Shown here in pieces: positions 62,839 through 64,000 of a stretch of 64,000 nt of DNA (the stretch's first letter is position 1; every line of letters starts with the position of its first letter). Under the pieces are notes generated by a model, which did not search any database, was not told the origin of the DNA, and was given only the letters and a program-made list of their open reading frames with translations. Origin of the DNA: Litorimonas taeanensis (GTDB lineage Bacteria > Pseudomonadota > Alphaproteobacteria > Caulobacterales > Maricaulaceae); NCBI RefSeq assembly GCF_003634015.1, contig NZ_RBII01000002.1:1-64000 (forward strand), given 5' to 3'. The position numbers and the translations under genes are program-made.

Positions 62839-64000
62839 ATGACGTATCTTAAAACCTTATTAGGCAGTGCGGCCCTTATCGGTTTTCTTACGGCCCCAAG
62901 CCAAGCCGCCACCAGTGGAACCCTGGACCATAGCCAAGCGGCCTCTATTCGCTCAGCCTCGGTCATGGATCAATTCTCACAGTTTAAACCCAATCCCTCC
63001 AGCTACACCCGCCTTGATTTCGAAGTTATGGATCTATTGGTCGAACGCATCGTTCTTTATATGGGCCCCTCTCTGCGCAAAATGGCCACACGCCCAGACG
63101 CTTTTACTGGAACACGTGTGGTAAAAAAACACACGTCACCTTATCGTCTGGAAGGTAATAAAATTATCTATTCAATGTTTGATAACACCCAGAAAAACAT
63201 TGTCCGTGACTATCTCAAAGATTTGACAGAAATCCCTGACAAAGTCGATCTGACAAGCCTCTCCCGCAATGACCAGCTCTCTTATTGGTTTAATTTGCAC
63301 AATCTGGCGCTGATTAAAGAGATCATGGAGGTGTATCCCAAAGTTAACCCAAAAGATATCAAGCCTCGGGCCAATTCTGATGCAAAGCTTCACGACGCTA
63401 AAATTCTTGTCGTCAAAGGCGTGCCTTTATCTCTGCGCGATATACGTGAGAACATTGTCTATCGTTATTGGGATAACCCTATTGTGATTTATGGTTTCCA
63501 TGATGGGACGCTTGGCTCGCCAAGTTTGCCGGCTGTGGCATTTGACAGAAATAATATTGATTACACTTTGCGTCAAAATGCAGAAGAATTTATCAATTCT
63601 CTACGGGGTTTTGGTTTTGGTAAAATTGCGCCTTATTACAAAGAAGTCGCTCCGCGTTATTTCCCAAATTTAGAAGCGGATTTACGGCAACATTTTAAGA
63701 GATATATGCGGCCCGAAGTCTATGCCGAAGTTGAAAAGACATCCGCGTTTAAATACCACCGAACAATGGATATTATTTCTGATACGACTGGCGGATACGG
63801 AAAATATGCGGCGCCTCAGAATTTATATATAAATAACGAAGCCACCGATATTGGCATTCCCACAGGCACTGTAGATTTTGTTCGCCAAAGAGCGCGCAAA
63901 GTTCAGCAATTGCAAGAAACAGAATGGTTCTTAAACAACACCGTCATCATCGAAGACATTGATACGATTGATCCGGACCTAGACCTACCAAAGCCGCGTG
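62839..64000 (+). CDS. DUF547 domain exported protein (3' end beyond the window)
   Basis: 387 codons are visible and the frame stays open at the right edge. A signal peptide (LLGSAALIGFLTAPSQAA) precedes the DUF547 domain: NDQLSYWFNLHNLALIKEIMEVYP, LSLRDIRENIVYRYWDNPIVIYGFHDGTLGSPSL and the later FGFGKIAPYYKE. DUF547 proteins are thought to be papain-like-fold or transglutaminase-related secreted proteins; function unknown. The gene is preceded by the ATATCG palindrome. The downstream part after about residue 290 is unrecognised. Confidence 0.85.
   Translation, partial: MTYLKTLLGSAALIGFLTAPSQAATSGTLDHSQAASIRSASVMDQFSQFKPNPSSYTRLDFEVMDLLVERIVLYMGPSLRKMATRPDAFTGTRVVKKHTSPYRLEGNKIIYSMFDNTQKNIVRDYLKDLTEIPDKVDLTSLSRNDQLSYWFNLHNLALIKEIMEVYPKVNPKDIKPRANSDAKLHDAKILVVKGVPLSLRDIRENIVYRYWDNPIVIYGFHDGTLGSPSLPAVAFDRNNIDYTLRQNAEEFINSLRGFGFGKIAPYYKEVAPRYFPNLEADLRQHFKRYMRPEVYAEVEKTSAFKYHRTMDIISDTTGGYGKYAAPQNLYINNEATDIGIPTGTVDFVRQRARKVQQLQETEWFLNNTVIIEDIDTIDPDLDLPKPR

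Overview
The window looks like a chromosomal segment of a marine-type alphaproteobacterium, most likely Maricaulales/Hyphomonadaceae (Hellea- or Litorimonas-like; this placement is inference). Supporting signs are moderate GC content, CarD next to a 7Fe ferredoxin and a SUV3-like helicase, a DUF3108 gene beside rpmB, ELM1- and DUF547-family genes, and groESL under both a CIRCE and a sigma-32-like promoter. No rRNA, CRISPR array, IS element or integrase was recognised. Most of the window is housekeeping DNA with a few accessory insertions.

Layout. 1-2.5 kb: 5' end of tuf with tRNA-Gly and tRNA-Tyr upstream, divergent rlmB, a DUF805 gene and rpmB. 2.7-8.4 kb: DUF3108 protein, SUV3-like helicase, S4 protein, ferredoxin, CarD. 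8.5-19 kb: secreted S41 protease, SNase-like nuclease, YceI lipoprotein, then a leftward group (acyl-CoA synthetase, DUF924, HSL-type esterase, SelO) and a secreted arginine-rich protein. A probable sigma-54-driven small RNA lies between the last two. 19-28 kb: gloB, greA-ELM1, ThuA lipoprotein, trxB-LysR, a likely anti-Shine-Dalgarno small RNA, a hybrid histidine kinase and dps. 28-34 kb: pheA, tyrA and an unknown gene in one operon, a two-TM beta-rich protein resembling Cap15 effectors, and a Pro/Glu-rich TonB-like protein. 34-40.5 kb: SRPBCC protein, GltB-like oxidoreductase, YghU, YebC, DEAD-box helicase.

Accessory part. 40.5-43.5 kb: a structured non-coding stretch, then one AT-rich gene joining a GHKL ATPase to a Shedu-like nuclease. 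43.5-55 kb: VOC/LysR pair; TonB receptor, ABC ATPase and two DUF3526 permeases; cupin/VOC with a divergent TetR gene; a second TetR gene with a PhyH dioxygenase. 55-57.5 kb: groESL. 57.6-59.7 kb: a frameshifted tyrosine-phosphatase remnant and an AT-rich DUF262-DUF1524 (GmrSD-like) gene. 60-64 kb: two SpoIIAA/STAS-like paralogues, a secreted beta-rich protein, an EF-hand protein, and a DUF547 gene cut by the window edge.

The best candidates for undescribed biology are the two small-RNA loci (about 17.0 and 25.2 kb), the GHKL-Shedu gene, the orphan Cap15-like protein, the unknown gene coupled to tyrA-pheA, and two structured intergenic regions (20.2-20.35 and 40.75-40.86 kb). All functional statements come from reading motifs; no search was run.
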